In this document: positions 7,964 through 17,779 of the stretch, one piece after another | How the letters are laid out: every line of letters begins with the position of its first letter | Numbering within the stretch: the first letter of the stretch is position 1 | Source: Clostridium sp. CAG:221 | GTDB lineage: Bacteria > Bacillota > Clostridia > Clostridiales > Clostridiaceae | Direction of reading: 5' to 3' | NCBI GenBank assembly: GCA_000435835.1 | Contig: FR883428.1 | Coordinates: forward strand, 821-45,799 | DNA length: 44,979 bases | The notes under the pieces: model-generated | Databases searched by the model: none | What the model was told of the DNA's origin: nothing | What the model saw: only the letters and a program-made list of their open reading frames with translations | Translations under genes and position numbers: made by a program

Positions 7964-9565
7964 TTATACGCTGCTAAACTCAGTTACAGCTTGTGATTGA
8001 AGCTTTTCAATTGAGTTATCACCTTTGTAACGATAAAGATGTATAAAGGTATTTGGAGATGTTTTATCTTTTGGAGGTATAAGCAGTGTAAAAGTCATTG
8101 AAGGAGGATAAGAAGATTTATCTAGCCAGCTTCCACAATTGGCATAGATAGTCTTTTGATCCAGACTATTATTAGATATAATCATACATGCACAATGAGT
8201 GTGTCCAAAGATAACAATTCTTTTTTTTGATTGAGGATTTTTAAAATATTGAATTTGTGCCATATTATCAAAATAAGAATGAAATATAGAATATTTAATG
8301 GCTGCTTCTGTTGATATGCTTACAGGTACTTTATTATATATTTGACGCTTGTTCCAAGTTAAAGTAATATCTTTAAATAATTTATTAGAATCTTTTTTAT
8401 CTTCATTTAATAAATCTGGCAAAAGGTCATTAATGCAGTAATTTTCTTTATAGCCATTAATAAGGGTATAGATAAATTTTTCATCATTACTTTCCATTAC
8501 TGGGCATTTTCGAAGTGAAAAAGTACATATGCTTTTATATAAATATTCAAGATAGTTTTTATTAGAGTAGGTATTACTTATAAGGGTAAAGTCAGTAACA
8601 AAATCATCGTAATAACGTAAATTTTCTATAAAGGATGTTGCAGAAATACGGGCATAAAAATAGCCTGGAGGTAATAAGAAATCACAGTTATCTTCAGTGG
8701 TAGAAATATGGTTTGGTGCACAAAAGAAATCATATCTATGGCCATGTTCTATTATAGAGTTAGGCAAATCTTCTGGAGTATAAGAACCTAATCCATAGGA
8801 ATCCCTTGCTTGATTTATTCCAGGAAATATAGAGTTTATTTCTGCAGAAGTAAAAAGCATATCATGATTGCCAGGAATATATGTTACTTTAATTTCTTTA
8901 TCTGCTATGATATTTCTTATATCATTAATTATTTCTTTATTATTCTCAACAATTCTTTCTAAAAAATTCAAAGAAGATTCTCCATTGAGAGTGTCTATAT
9001 GTCCAGGTATAAACCATTGATCAAAGAGGTCACCATTAAACACAAGCTCTTTTAAATTTGGAGAAAAACGAAGTTTTGATAAAAAATTATGAAGATATTT
9101 TCTGTTGGATTTAAATTGACCGTAGCTATCATCTATACCTAAATGTATATCACTTAAACAAAGGATAAGTTTTCTTTTATCTTCATTTATAAAGATATTT
9201 GATTGTTCAAGATTAATGTTATAATCAATTACAATATATATACATATATTGCCTGAAGATAAAGTAACATTTAGCTCGTATTCAACGCCTTCTTCCAATG
9301 GTGCTTTATTACTTAATTGAATATTTATAATCTGTGAATTTGATTTATCTAGAAAGCAATGAAGAGGAACTTCTCTTTTATTTAAATGAACATCTACCTT
9401 GTAAAGCTTTACAGAATTGTCAATAGCTTCTTCTATAAGTGATGATTGAAGATCTATAGCGAGAAAGCGACATTGATCAATAATAATAGGATTAACAAGG
9501 GAATTAGCAGGTAGTGATTGGAGTTTTAATAAAGTAACGTTACTCAAATAACTATAATAATTCAT
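7964..9565 (-). CDS. Calcineurin-like metallophosphoesterase with N-terminal extension
   Basis: All five metal-binding blocks of the calcineurin-like phosphoesterase fold are present in order: DIHLG (D139, H141), FNGDLFDQW (178-179), PGNHD (232-235), EHGHRYD (H274, H276) and FGHTH (454-457). The 533-residue protein is longer than usual. Residues 1 to about 130 form a beta-rich extension without a known motif, and a long insert (about 285-445) separates the last two motifs. No signal peptide or membrane segment is seen, so it should be cytoplasmic. The substrate is unknown; motif spacing resembles the LpxH-like branch, but lipid A is not expected in this organism. AGGAGG lies six bases before the ATG. 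Confidence 0.85.
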   Translation of the reverse strand: MNYYSYLSNVTLLKLQSLPANSLVNPIIIDQCRFLAIDLQSSLIEEAIDNSVKLYKVDVHLNKREVPLHCFLDKSNSQIINIQLSNKAPLEEGVEYELNVTLSSGNICIYIVIDYNINLEQSNIFINEDKRKLILCLSDIHLGIDDSYGQFKSNRKYLHNFLSKLRFSPNLKELVFNGDLFDQWFIPGHIDTLNGESSLNFLERIVENNKEIINDIRNIIADKEIKVTYIPGNHDMLFTSAEINSIFPGINQARDSYGLGSYTPEDLPNSIIEHGHRYDFFCAPNHISTTEDNCDFLLPPGYFYARISATSFIENLRYYDDFVTDFTLISNTYSNKNYLEYLYKSICTFSLRKCPVMESNDEKFIYTLINGYKENYCINDLLPDLLNEDKKDSNKLFKDITLTWNKRQIYNKVPVSISTEAAIKYSIFHSYFDNMAQIQYFKNPQSKKRIVIFGHTHCACMIISNNSLDQKTIYANCGSWLDKSSYPPSMTFTLLIPPKDKTSPNTFIHLYRYKGDNSIEKLQSQAVTEFSSV

Positions 9566-9677
9566 AAAGCCTCCTTATTTTTTTATTATAAATATATGAA
9601 TAAAAGTGGATCAAAAGAATTAATAAATCTATTGTTGAATTTTCTTTTTATCAATTACTATAGTTTTAAGAGAATTA

Positions 9678-9706
9678 TTGGTGAAGAAATAAAAATTATG
9701 TATAAT
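9678..9706 (+). promoter_or_regulatory. Sigma-A-type promoter for the U32 gene pair
   Basis: TTGGTG (9678-9683), a 17-base spacer and a perfect TATAAT (9701-9706) lie about 60 bases upstream of the first U32 gene. I see no operator or riboswitch in this leader. Confidence 0.6.
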
Positions 9707-9768
9707 TGTAGATATAAAATACATTAAAGAGAAGAATATAGTGAAGAATTTTAGGAGGTATAATTTTG

Positions 9769-11106
9769 ATGAGAGAAGAAGTTGAGCTTTTATCTTCAGG
9801 ATTGGCCAGCTGTTTATTAAATGGAAAAGAAGTACGGATACTAAAAATATCTCCCGAGAGTATTACTGTTCGTTTATCAGAAGAGGCTGATGAAATTAGT
9901 AAATTGGTAGTGGCTTTTTATATGTTTAAGGAAAATAAATATGATGAAGTTAATATAGAAGATTTTGTAATAAACAAAAAGAAAAAAGAAGAATTTTATT
10001 ATACATATTCATTTACTATAAAAGATAAGGAGTATTTTCAAAGAGTTAGAAATACTTTAAGAGATTATTCTAAATATGTAATGATGAAGAATTATGGTTA
10101 TGAAAATCAATTTTCTGAAGAAATGGTATCGTATCCTGCAGAACTTGATTATGATTTCTATGACTCTTATATTGATCAAAAGAAAGAGTGGATGTTATGC
10201 ACTATGAATTCATTATCAAATTCAGATGTATTGGACTCAGTGGAACTTGCCATTAAGATAGATAACTATCAGTTATATAAGAGGTATTTGGAAAATGATA
10301 TTATAGAATTTAGCAAAGAATATTATAGTAATAATTTTATGGTAGAAACTTTTTTGGGAAAAAAGAAAATTAATAGGATATATATAGGTAATGAATTTTG
10401 TCATAATTTATTACCAGATATTATTACCTTGAAAAGGATAATGGATAAAGCTAATAGTGAGAATTTAAATATAACATTATGTTTTACTTATATGAGAGAT
10501 TGTTACATAGAAAGAAGCGAAAGTCTTTTAGAAAGTGTTTATAAATGGTGTAAAGATAATAAAAAGCCTTTAGAAATTGTCATAAATGATTGGGGAATGT
10601 TAAAGCTTCTAGAAAATAAAAGAGATTTTTTTCAGATATCTTTAGGGGTACTTTTAAATAAGAGAAAAAAGGATCCTAGATATACTTATAAAAATGGCTA
10701 TGAAGAAAATATAGCTTTAATATCTGATAATAGTCTTAATATCAGTGATTTTAATGAATTTTTAAAGAGTAAAGGCATTTCTAGATATGAGTATGAAAGT
10801 TGTGGATATAAAGTACATATTGCAGAAGGCAATCATAGTATGCATTTACCATTTTATGTTACCAACACATCCCAGTATTGTACTTTACATGCAATGTGTA
10901 CACAGTTAGATAGAGGAAAACAAAAGCTTGTTATGGGCTGTGAAATGTATTGCAAGGATTATGTATTTGCATATCCTAAGCATCTTAAAATGGTAGGAAG
11001 ATATAATTCCTTATTTGCTTTTGATGACACTTTACTGAAAGATGAAGGAAAATTCAGTGAATATATTAAAAATGGAATAGATAGAATTGTTTTAAATTTT
11101 ATATAA
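9769..11106 (+). CDS. U32-family (UbiV-like) probable Fe-S protein with extra N-terminal domain
   Basis: The C-terminal two-thirds (about 200-446) have the U32 pattern: IYIGNEFCHNLLPDI, EIVINDWGML, LGVLLNKRKKDPR and YPKHLKMVGRYNS. Cysteines C371, C377, C391 and C395 include a C-x13-C-x3-C run close to the C-x12-C-x3-C that binds a [4Fe-4S] cluster in UbiV. The first 130 residues are an added domain; the segment VRILKISPESITVRL faintly recalls PilZ folds but lacks a clear RxxxR motif. The start could be TTG 9766 (seven bases from AGGAGG) or ATG 9769 (ten bases); I prefer ATG. It is co-transcribed with the U32 gene seven bases downstream, which suggests a heterodimer like UbiU-UbiV. The substrate is unknown, and protease activity is not implied. 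Confidence 0.75.
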   Translation: MREEVELLSSGLASCLLNGKEVRILKISPESITVRLSEEADEISKLVVAFYMFKENKYDEVNIEDFVINKKKKEEFYYTYSFTIKDKEYFQRVRNTLRDYSKYVMMKNYGYENQFSEEMVSYPAELDYDFYDSYIDQKKEWMLCTMNSLSNSDVLDSVELAIKIDNYQLYKRYLENDIIEFSKEYYSNNFMVETFLGKKKINRIYIGNEFCHNLLPDIITLKRIMDKANSENLNITLCFTYMRDCYIERSESLLESVYKWCKDNKKPLEIVINDWGMLKLLENKRDFFQISLGVLLNKRKKDPRYTYKNGYEENIALISDNSLNISDFNEFLKSKGISRYEYESCGYKVHIAEGNHSMHLPFYVTNTSQYCTLHAMCTQLDRGKQKLVMGCEMYCKDYVFAYPKHLKMVGRYNSLFAFDDTLLKDEGKFSEYIKNGIDRIVLNFI

Positions 11107-11113
11107 TGATAGG

Positions 11114-12109
11114 ATGAAAAAAATGAAGATTGTAGCTGGATTAGGTTCCATTGACCATTATAAGGACTTAGCTGAAGCAGGTGCAGATGAAGTCTTTTGT
11201 GGAGTGGTTCCATATGAGTGGAATAAGAAATATGGTAGTTTATTTCCTTTAAATAGGAGAGAAGTTCTTTATTATAATGTACAGATATGTTCATTAGAGG
11301 AAATGAAGATACTTAAGAAAATGATGGATGTATATAAGGTTCCTGTAAATATTACATTTAATTATTTATACTATCTTGAAGAACAATATGAAATGATTTA
11401 TGAAATCATGAAAGAGTTAATAAATATTGGTTTTAATGAATTTATCATAGCAGATATTTCTTTAATTTTATATCTTAATAAAAGAGGTTTAAAATGCAAT
11501 ATACACTTAAGTGGAGAATGTGCTGAAATTAATAGGCTTTCCATTGATTTCTTTAACCAACTTAATATATCAAGATATATATTTCATAGAAAAAATACTA
11601 TTGATGATATTAAAAGCTGTATAAGCAACAATGAAAAAAGAGATATTCAATATGAAGCTTTCATATTAAATGAAAGATGTCATTATACTGGAGGATTTTG
11701 TAGTTCTTTTCATTGTGATGAATTAGAACATTTATGCAAACTTCCATATGAAATTATTAAAATTAATTCAGAATCTTGTCATTTTGAAGAAGTTGATAAA
11801 AAACTTAAAAGTTATTATGAAAAACTAGACAATCCAATAGAGTATGAAGAATCTCAATGTAGTGGTATTAAAAATAAAATAGGTGATACCGGGTGTGGTT
11901 TATGTTCTTTAAAAAAGCTTAAGGAAGCCGGTGTAACACATTTGAAAGTAGTTGGCAGAGGAAACTCCTTAGAAAATATGCAAAGAGATATTAAAGGCTT
12001 AAAGAAAGCAATAGAAATAATAGATGAAGCGAAAGATTCTGAAGTATATGAAGACAGAATAAAGAAAGAAATAATTAATGGTAGTTGTAGTGGAGAATGT
12101 TATTATTAA
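11114..12109 (+). CDS. U32-family (UbiU-like) probable Fe-S protein
   Basis: The 331-residue protein has the U32 barrel start (KIVAGLGSIDHYKDLAEAGA) and the end motif LKVVGRGNSLENMQRDIK. The central motif NERCHYTGGFCSSFHC gives C189-x6-C196, the spacing of the first two cluster ligands in UbiU. C201, C208, C222, C249, C261 and C264 supply further candidate ligands. Known relatives act in prephenate-linked or oxygen-independent hydroxylation of RNA bases or ubiquinone, so a cofactor-dependent hydroxylase or sulfur role is more likely than proteolysis. The start may be ATG 11114 or ATG 11123; the second is better placed behind TAGGATGA. The C-terminus (NGSCSGECYY) has a further cysteine pair. 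Confidence 0.78.
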   Translation: MKKMKIVAGLGSIDHYKDLAEAGADEVFCGVVPYEWNKKYGSLFPLNRREVLYYNVQICSLEEMKILKKMMDVYKVPVNITFNYLYYLEEQYEMIYEIMKELINIGFNEFIIADISLILYLNKRGLKCNIHLSGECAEINRLSIDFFNQLNISRYIFHRKNTIDDIKSCISNNEKRDIQYEAFILNERCHYTGGFCSSFHCDELEHLCKLPYEIIKINSESCHFEEVDKKLKSYYEKLDNPIEYEESQCSGIKNKIGDTGCGLCSLKKLKEAGVTHLKVVGRGNSLENMQRDIKGLKKAIEIIDEAKDSEVYEDRIKKEIINGSCSGECYY

Positions 12110-12198
12110 TATAAAGTAAAGATGTAATATAAGGGTATAGAAATAATAGAATCAGGAGTTTTTTTATTAAAATGTAATTTAAATAAGAAATTTACACC

Positions 12199-12228
12199 AT
12201 GACAAAATATGGATTATACTTATATAAT
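12199..12228 (+). promoter_or_regulatory. Probable polC promoter
   Basis: ATGACA (12199-12204), an 18-base spacer and TATAAT (12223-12228) lie about 40 bases upstream of the polC ATG. The match is good for a sigma-A promoter, and the short leader holds no obvious regulatory fold. Confidence 0.55.
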
Positions 12229-12266
12229 TGTAAGGTAACAAATATTTTAGGGATGGTCTAGGATAT

Positions 12267-15200
12267 ATGAAAAAATTAGGTGAAGTTTTTAATGATTATG
12301 AAAGTGGAGGCACCATAAGATGTGCGGAAATAGAAAAGGTAACATTAAGAAAAAAATCTAAGACTTTAGAGTTAAAAATAACATCAAATCAATATATTGA
12401 AATTAAAGAAATTGAACGTTTTAATAATTTTTTAAAGGAGAGATTTCTCTTAAATGATGCTAAAGTCCTAATTAAATATACTGAAGATGTAAATAAAAAA
12501 CCAATTGAAGAAGAAATTAAGGAAATAGTGCGTGCACTAAGTATGAAGCATCCTTTCCTAAGAGGTGCTATAAAAACATGTGAATATGAAATCAAGGATA
12601 GAAATATTAATTTAATCTTTAAGTTAGAAATATCTCATATACTATTTGATTTAAAGATTCATAAGGAAATTGAAGATTTTGTACAAAGTATTTATGGAAT
12701 AAAGTATAAAGTGAACTTCATTGATGATGTTGATGAGCAAGCATTGATAGAAGCAAAATATCTTGAAGATAAAAAAGAGTTGGATAGTATTAATAGAAAT
12801 TTCAAAGAGAATTTACAAGATAAAGTAAGTATTAATGAGAAATTGATAAAAGCAAAAGACATAAGTACTGAAGGAAATGATTCAAAAAAGAAAAAGGATC
12901 CATTGTTGATACTAGGTAGAAGTTCGAATTTTAAAGAACCAATCATAAAGATTTCAGATATAACTCCTTATGAGGGGACTGTGGCTTTATGCGGTGAAAT
13001 ATCAAATATTGAAAGTAAAGAATTAAGAAGTGGAAAGATATTACTTTCATTTGATTTATATGATGGTTCAAGTTCCATAAGCTGTAAAAGTTTTATTAAA
13101 GGAGAACTATTTAATGAAGTATTATCAAGGCTTAAAAGCAGTAAAGGCATTAAGATTTATGGAAATTCAGGCTATAGTAAGTTTTCAGGAGAAATTGAAG
13201 TTATAGCAAACACCATAGTAGAGAGTGGTGGATTAAATAAAGCTATTAGAATGGATAATTCAGAAATGAAGCGAGTGGAACTTCATATGCATACAAAGAT
13301 GAGTCAGATGGATGCAATGACTTCTGCAAGTGATTTAATTAAAAGAGCCATGAGTTGGGGAATGAAATCTATAGCCATAACAGATCATGGAGTTGTACAA
13401 GCATTTCCTGAAGCTCACAAGCTATTAGGAAGAGATAATCCTAATATGAAGATTATCTATGGGGTAGAAGTTTATCTAGCACCAGATAAGAAGCCATCTG
13501 TTAAAAATTCAAAAGGACAAGATATAGATACCACCTTCTGCGTATTGGATTTGGAAACAACAGGTTTTTCACCTAAAAGAGAAAAGATTACTGAAATTGG
13601 AATAATGAAATTACAAAATGGTAAGGTCATTGATAAGTTTAGTTGCTTTATAAATCCTGAAAAACCTATACCTCAAAAGGTAGTTGAAGTTACTAACATT
13701 ACAGATGATATGGTTAAGAAAGCAGAAACCATAGATAAGGTTTTTCCAAAAATACTTGAATTTATTGGAGATTCTGTGTTAGTAGCCCATAATGCAGATT
13801 TTGATATAGGTTTTTTAAGACATAATGCTAAAGAGTTAGGCTATAATTTTGATTTTACTTATATAGATACCTTAATCTTAGCTCAAGATATATTCCCAGA
13901 TTTTAAGACATATAAGCTTGGTAGGATAGCTAAAAATTTAGGAATAAAAGTAGAGGTGGCACATAGAGCTTTAGATGATGTTGATACTACTGTAAAAGTA
14001 TTTAATATTATGATGGAAATACTTAAAGAAAGAGGAGTAACTACATTAGATTCTATTGAATATTATGCTTGTAATGAAGAATCTCAAAAGCAACAATATA
14101 AAAAGTTAAAAACATATCATGCAATAATATTAGCGAAAGATTATACAGGTCTTAGAAATTTATATAAACTTGTATCTTACTCTCATCTTGATTATTTTTA
14201 TAAAAAGCCACGTATACTTAAAAGCATGTACGAAAAATATTCAGAAGGTTTGATACTTGGAAGTGCCTGTAGTGAAGGTGAACTCTATAAGGCAATTTTA
14301 CAGGGAAAAAGTGATGAAGAAATAGAAAGTATTGCAAGATATTATGATTATTTAGAAATCCAACCTTTAAAAAATAATGAATATTTAATTAGGAATGGTG
14401 ATATTCCTGATGATGAATATTTAAAAGATATAAATAAGTATATAGTAAAACTGGCAGATAAGCTTGGTAAACCTGTTGTAGCCACTGGAGATGTACATTT
14501 TATGGATCCTGAAGATGAAATATATAGACGTATTTTAGAAGCAGGACAAGGATTTAAGGATGCAGATAATCAGGCACCGTTATATTTAAGGACAACAGAA
14601 GAAATGCTTCAAGAATTTGCTTATTTAGGCCATGAAAAAGCCTTTGAAGTAGTGGTGGAAAATACAAATAAAATAGCAGATATGTGCAGCCAAATAAGTC
14701 CTATTTCACCAGAAAAATGCCCTCCACATATTGATGGATGCGAGCAGACTATTAAAGATATAGCTTATGGAAAGGCACATGAATTATATGGTGATCAATT
14801 GCCTAAGATTGTACAGGAAAGGCTTGATAAAGAACTGGATTCAATTATTAAAAATGGATTTTCTGTTATGTATATAATTGCTCAAAAGCTTGTATGGAAA
14901 TCAAATCAAGATGGATATCTTGTTGGTTCAAGAGGTTCTGTTGGTTCTTCAGTAGTTGCTTATATGACAGGGATTACAGAGGTAAATGCATTACCACCAC
15001 ATTATAGATGCCATAAATGTAAATATTCTGATTTTAATGATTATGGATATAAAAATGGTTTTGACTTGCCTGATAAAATTTGTCCTGTATGTGGTGAAAA
15101 ACTTGATAAAGATGGAATGGATATACCTTTTGAAACCTTTCTTGGCTTTAATGGAGATAAGGAACCAGATATAGATTTGAATTTTTCTGGTGAGTATCAG

Positions 15201-16616
15201 GCCAAAGCACATAGATATACAGAAGTTATATTTGGAAAAGGTACAACTTTTAAGGCAGGAACCATTGGAACTATTGCAGAAAAAACAGCCTTTGGCTATG
15301 TTAAAAAGTATTATGAAGAACATAACGAAAATATAAATAAGGCAGAAATAATAAGAATTGCCAAAGGATGTACTGGAATCAAAAGAACTACAGGACAGCA
15401 TCCAGGAGGAATAATAGTTGTTCCAAAGGGGAGAGAAATATTTGAATTTTGTCCAGTACAACACCCAGCAGATGATCCAGATTCAGACATTATTACAACT
15501 CATTTTGACTACCACTCAATAGATCAAAATTTATTGAAGCTAGATATATTAGGCCATGATGATCCTACTGTAATTAGAATGCTACAGGATATTACTGGAG
15601 TTGATCCACAGAAAATTCCCCTTGATGATAAAGAAACCATGTCTCTTTTTTCATCAACAAAGGCATTGGGAGTAACTCCGGAACAAATTAATTCTAAGGT
15701 TGGTACATTTGGCATTCCAGAGTTTGGTACTAAATTTGTCAGGGGGATGCTCTTAGATACTCTTCCTATGTCATTTTCAGACTTGCTTTGTATTTCAGGT
15801 TTATCACATGGTACAGATGTGTGGCTTGGGAATGCTAAGGAGTTAATAGATTCTGGTGTAATTACTAGTATAAGTGATGCAGTATGTTGTAGAGATGATA
15901 TTATGGTTTATTTAATAAAGATGGGACTTCCAAAGAATACTTCCTTTAAAATAATGGAAACTGTTCGTAAAGGAAAAGCTTTGAAGGACCCAGAAAAGTG
16001 GGCTGAATACGAAGATTTAATGAGGGAAAATAATGTCCCTGAGTGGTATATTGATTCTTGTAAGAAGATTAAATATATGTTTCCTAAGGCTCATGCAGCT
16101 GCTTATGTTATGATGGCTTTTAGAATTGCCTGGTTTAAAGTTCATATACCTATGGCGTATTACGCAGCATATTTCTCCATAAGAGCAAAAGCTTTTGATG
16201 CAGAGTTTATGATTTTTGGCAAGGAAAAGGTAAAGGAAAAAATGCAGGAAATTAATAAGCAAGGTAATGAAGCGGCACCAAAAGATAAAGACATGTATGA
16301 TGATTTAGAAATAGTATTAGAAATGTATGAACGAGGATTCAAATTTCTACCGATGGATTTATATAAATCAGATGCAAACAAATTTAAAGTAGAGGATGAT
16401 GGACTAAGACCACCACTAAATAGTATTTCAGGGATGGGAAATGTTGCAGCAGAAGCAATATTTAAAGCAGTTCATGAAGATATACCTATAAGCTCAATTG
16501 ATAATTTGAAAAAGAGGGCTAAAATAGGAAATTCAGCAGTGGAATTATTGAAAAAATTTGATTGTTTAAGGGGACTGCCAGAAAGTGACCAAGTAAGTTT
16601 TTTTGATATGATTTAA
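12267..16616 (+). CDS. polC: DNA polymerase III PolC-type alpha subunit with 3'-5' exonuclease
   Basis: PolC is the main replicative polymerase of low-GC Gram-positive bacteria. The 1449-residue protein shows the full order: an N-terminal domain, an OB fold (about 230-325), a PHP domain (VELHMHTKMSQMDAMTSASD, then AITDHG), and a DnaQ-like exonuclease inserted in PHP (VLDLETTGFSPKREKITEIG, AHNADFDIGF, HRALDDVDTT). The second PHP half, a zinc site (CHKCKYSDF and CPVCGEK) and the polymerase core with PDIDLNFSG (967-975; D968 and D970) follow. Length and motifs are normal, and the gene is intact. It stands alone between its own promoter and terminator. Many clostridial polC genes follow proS or ispG; neither is adjacent here. 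Confidence 0.98.
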   Translation: MKKLGEVFNDYESGGTIRCAEIEKVTLRKKSKTLELKITSNQYIEIKEIERFNNFLKERFLLNDAKVLIKYTEDVNKKPIEEEIKEIVRALSMKHPFLRGAIKTCEYEIKDRNINLIFKLEISHILFDLKIHKEIEDFVQSIYGIKYKVNFIDDVDEQALIEAKYLEDKKELDSINRNFKENLQDKVSINEKLIKAKDISTEGNDSKKKKDPLLILGRSSNFKEPIIKISDITPYEGTVALCGEISNIESKELRSGKILLSFDLYDGSSSISCKSFIKGELFNEVLSRLKSSKGIKIYGNSGYSKFSGEIEVIANTIVESGGLNKAIRMDNSEMKRVELHMHTKMSQMDAMTSASDLIKRAMSWGMKSIAITDHGVVQAFPEAHKLLGRDNPNMKIIYGVEVYLAPDKKPSVKNSKGQDIDTTFCVLDLETTGFSPKREKITEIGIMKLQNGKVIDKFSCFINPEKPIPQKVVEVTNITDDMVKKAETIDKVFPKILEFIGDSVLVAHNADFDIGFLRHNAKELGYNFDFTYIDTLILAQDIFPDFKTYKLGRIAKNLGIKVEVAHRALDDVDTTVKVFNIMMEILKERGVTTLDSIEYYACNEESQKQQYKKLKTYHAIILAKDYTGLRNLYKLVSYSHLDYFYKKPRILKSMYEKYSEGLILGSACSEGELYKAILQGKSDEEIESIARYYDYLEIQPLKNNEYLIRNGDIPDDEYLKDINKYIVKLADKLGKPVVATGDVHFMDPEDEIYRRILEAGQGFKDADNQAPLYLRTTEEMLQEFAYLGHEKAFEVVVENTNKIADMCSQISPISPEKCPPHIDGCEQTIKDIAYGKAHELYGDQLPKIVQERLDKELDSIIKNGFSVMYIIAQKLVWKSNQDGYLVGSRGSVGSSVVAYMTGITEVNALPPHYRCHKCKYSDFNDYGYKNGFDLPDKICPVCGEKLDKDGMDIPFETFLGFNGDKEPDIDLNFSGEYQAKAHRYTEVIFGKGTTFKAGTIGTIAEKTAFGYVKKYYEEHNENINKAEIIRIAKGCTGIKRTTGQHPGGIIVVPKGREIFEFCPVQHPADDPDSDIITTHFDYHSIDQNLLKLDILGHDDPTVIRMLQDITGVDPQKIPLDDKETMSLFSSTKALGVTPEQINSKVGTFGIPEFGTKFVRGMLLDTLPMSFSDLLCISGLSHGTDVWLGNAKELIDSGVITSISDAVCCRDDIMVYLIKMGLPKNTSFKIMETVRKGKALKDPEKWAEYEDLMRENNVPEWYIDSCKKIKYMFPKAHAAAYVMMAFRIAWFKVHIPMAYYAAYFSIRAKAFDAEFMIFGKEKVKEKMQEINKQGNEAAPKDKDMYDDLEIVLEMYERGFKFLPMDLYKSDANKFKVEDDGLRPPLNSISGMGNVAAEAIFKAVHEDIPISSIDNLKKRAKIGNSAVELLKKFDCLRGLPESDQVSFFDMI

Positions 16617-16657
16617 TTATTGAGAAAACCAATTCTAAAATAAAAGAAAATTAATAT

Positions 16658-16698
16658 AAATAGTACAGGAATGTGAAAAATATTTCTGTACTATTTTT
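16658..16698 (+). terminator. polC terminator
   Basis: Arms 16658-16671 and 16684-16696 pair through a TAGTACAG/CTGTACTA core. A T-run (16694-16698) follows. It lies about 40 bases after the polC stop. Confidence 0.75.
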
Positions 16699-16768
16699 AT
16701 AAGAGAAAGTTATTTTTATTATTTAAGAAGATTTAATAAAAATGTTATAAAGGAGCAATGTGTCATAG

Positions 16769-17725
16769 ATGAATTTTATTTATCATTACTGTAGTATCAA
16801 TGCTTTTTATCTCATAATGCAAAATAAATGCATAAGATTATCTGATTTAAATAAGACTAACGATTATATGGAGAAGCGCTGGAGTAAAAAATATATCAAA
16901 GAAGTTCTTAAAGAAGAATTAAATAATTATAATATTAATTTGAATTTAAAAGACTATTACATAAATAACGAAGCTAATAAAAGCTATTTAGAATATTACA
17001 ATGAGGAAATGAATAAAGTTTTATTTGATAATAGACCTATTTTAAGTACATGTTTTTCTGAAGAAAAAGACAAACTAAGCCAATGGAGAGCTTATGGACA
17101 AGATGGGGAAGGACTTTCCATTGGATTTGATTTTAAAGTAATTAAACAAGTCAAAAATAAAAATATACTGGTGGAAAAAGTAATCTATCGAGAGGATAAG
17201 CAAAAGAAGAGACTTGGAGAAATAGTTAGAAGTTCTATAAAATCTATGGAAAAAAAGTATTACAATATAGAAAAAAAGCATAGCATAGATTTTGATAGAT
17301 TTTTTAAAGAAAATTTTAATATATTTTGTAAAATATTAATTGCTAAATTGGAAAATATCAGTTGTGTAATAAAAAATCCTGCCTTTAGTGAAGAAAAGGA
17401 AGTAAGAATAATATATGATCCAGAGATGTTTAATCCAGAAATAAACGGACCTATAAGTATATGTGAAAGTAAAAGATTTTTTGAAAAAGAGTTATTTATA
17501 AAAGGATATAAGATAACTCCAATAAAATTTATTTTAAGGAAAAATCAACTTATAGCATATTGTAATATTGATTTTTCAGGTTATATAAATGATGTTATTA
17601 TTAGGGAAATCATCATTGGACCTAAATGTAAACTAAGTAAGATGGATTTATATTATTTTCTATTAGAAAATGGATACGATTCAAATAAAATAGAAATAAT
17701 TAAATCTAAAGCAACTTATAGATAA
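16769..17725 (+). CDS. DUF2971 family protein
   Basis: The 318-residue protein has the DUF2971 plan: an N-terminal FIYHYCSINAFYLIMQN segment with a short-range RLSDL motif, then the conserved STCFSEEKDKLSQWRAYG block followed by GLSIGFD (about residues 91-118), and later FSEEKEVRII. The molecular function of this family is unproven. Members often sit in defence islands or beside mobile DNA. No signal peptide or membrane span is seen. The ATG is 13 bases from AGGAG, a long spacing, which suggests weak translation. It stands alone between polC and the manganese riboswitch, with no partner gene. Confidence 0.75.
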   Translation: MNFIYHYCSINAFYLIMQNKCIRLSDLNKTNDYMEKRWSKKYIKEVLKEELNNYNINLNLKDYYINNEANKSYLEYYNEEMNKVLFDNRPILSTCFSEEKDKLSQWRAYGQDGEGLSIGFDFKVIKQVKNKNILVEKVIYREDKQKKRLGEIVRSSIKSMEKKYYNIEKKHSIDFDRFFKENFNIFCKILIAKLENISCVIKNPAFSEEKEVRIIYDPEMFNPEINGPISICESKRFFEKELFIKGYKITPIKFILRKNQLIAYCNIDFSGYINDVIIREIIIGPKCKLSKMDLYYFLLENGYDSNKIEIIKSKATYR

Positions 17726-17740
17726 ATATTTTATAAATTA

Positions 17741-17768
17741 TTGAAAAATTTATATTTTATGATATAAT
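17741..17768 (+). promoter_or_regulatory. Promoter of the mntP riboswitch transcript
   Basis: TTGAAA (17741-17746), a 16-base spacer and TATAAT (17763-17768). Transcription would begin near 17775, just before the first aptamer helix at 17780. Confidence 0.65.
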
Positions 17769-17779
17769 TTAATGGTTGT

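Noticed and set aside
14991..15464. 157-codon minus-strand open frame inside polC
   Set aside because: It lies wholly within the conserved PolC catalytic region, has no ribosome-binding site, and its composition is what antisense of an AT-rich gene gives.
12267..16616. Possible intein or insertion in the long polymerase gene
   Set aside because: The exonuclease inserted in the PHP domain is the normal PolC architecture. No intein splice motifs are seen.
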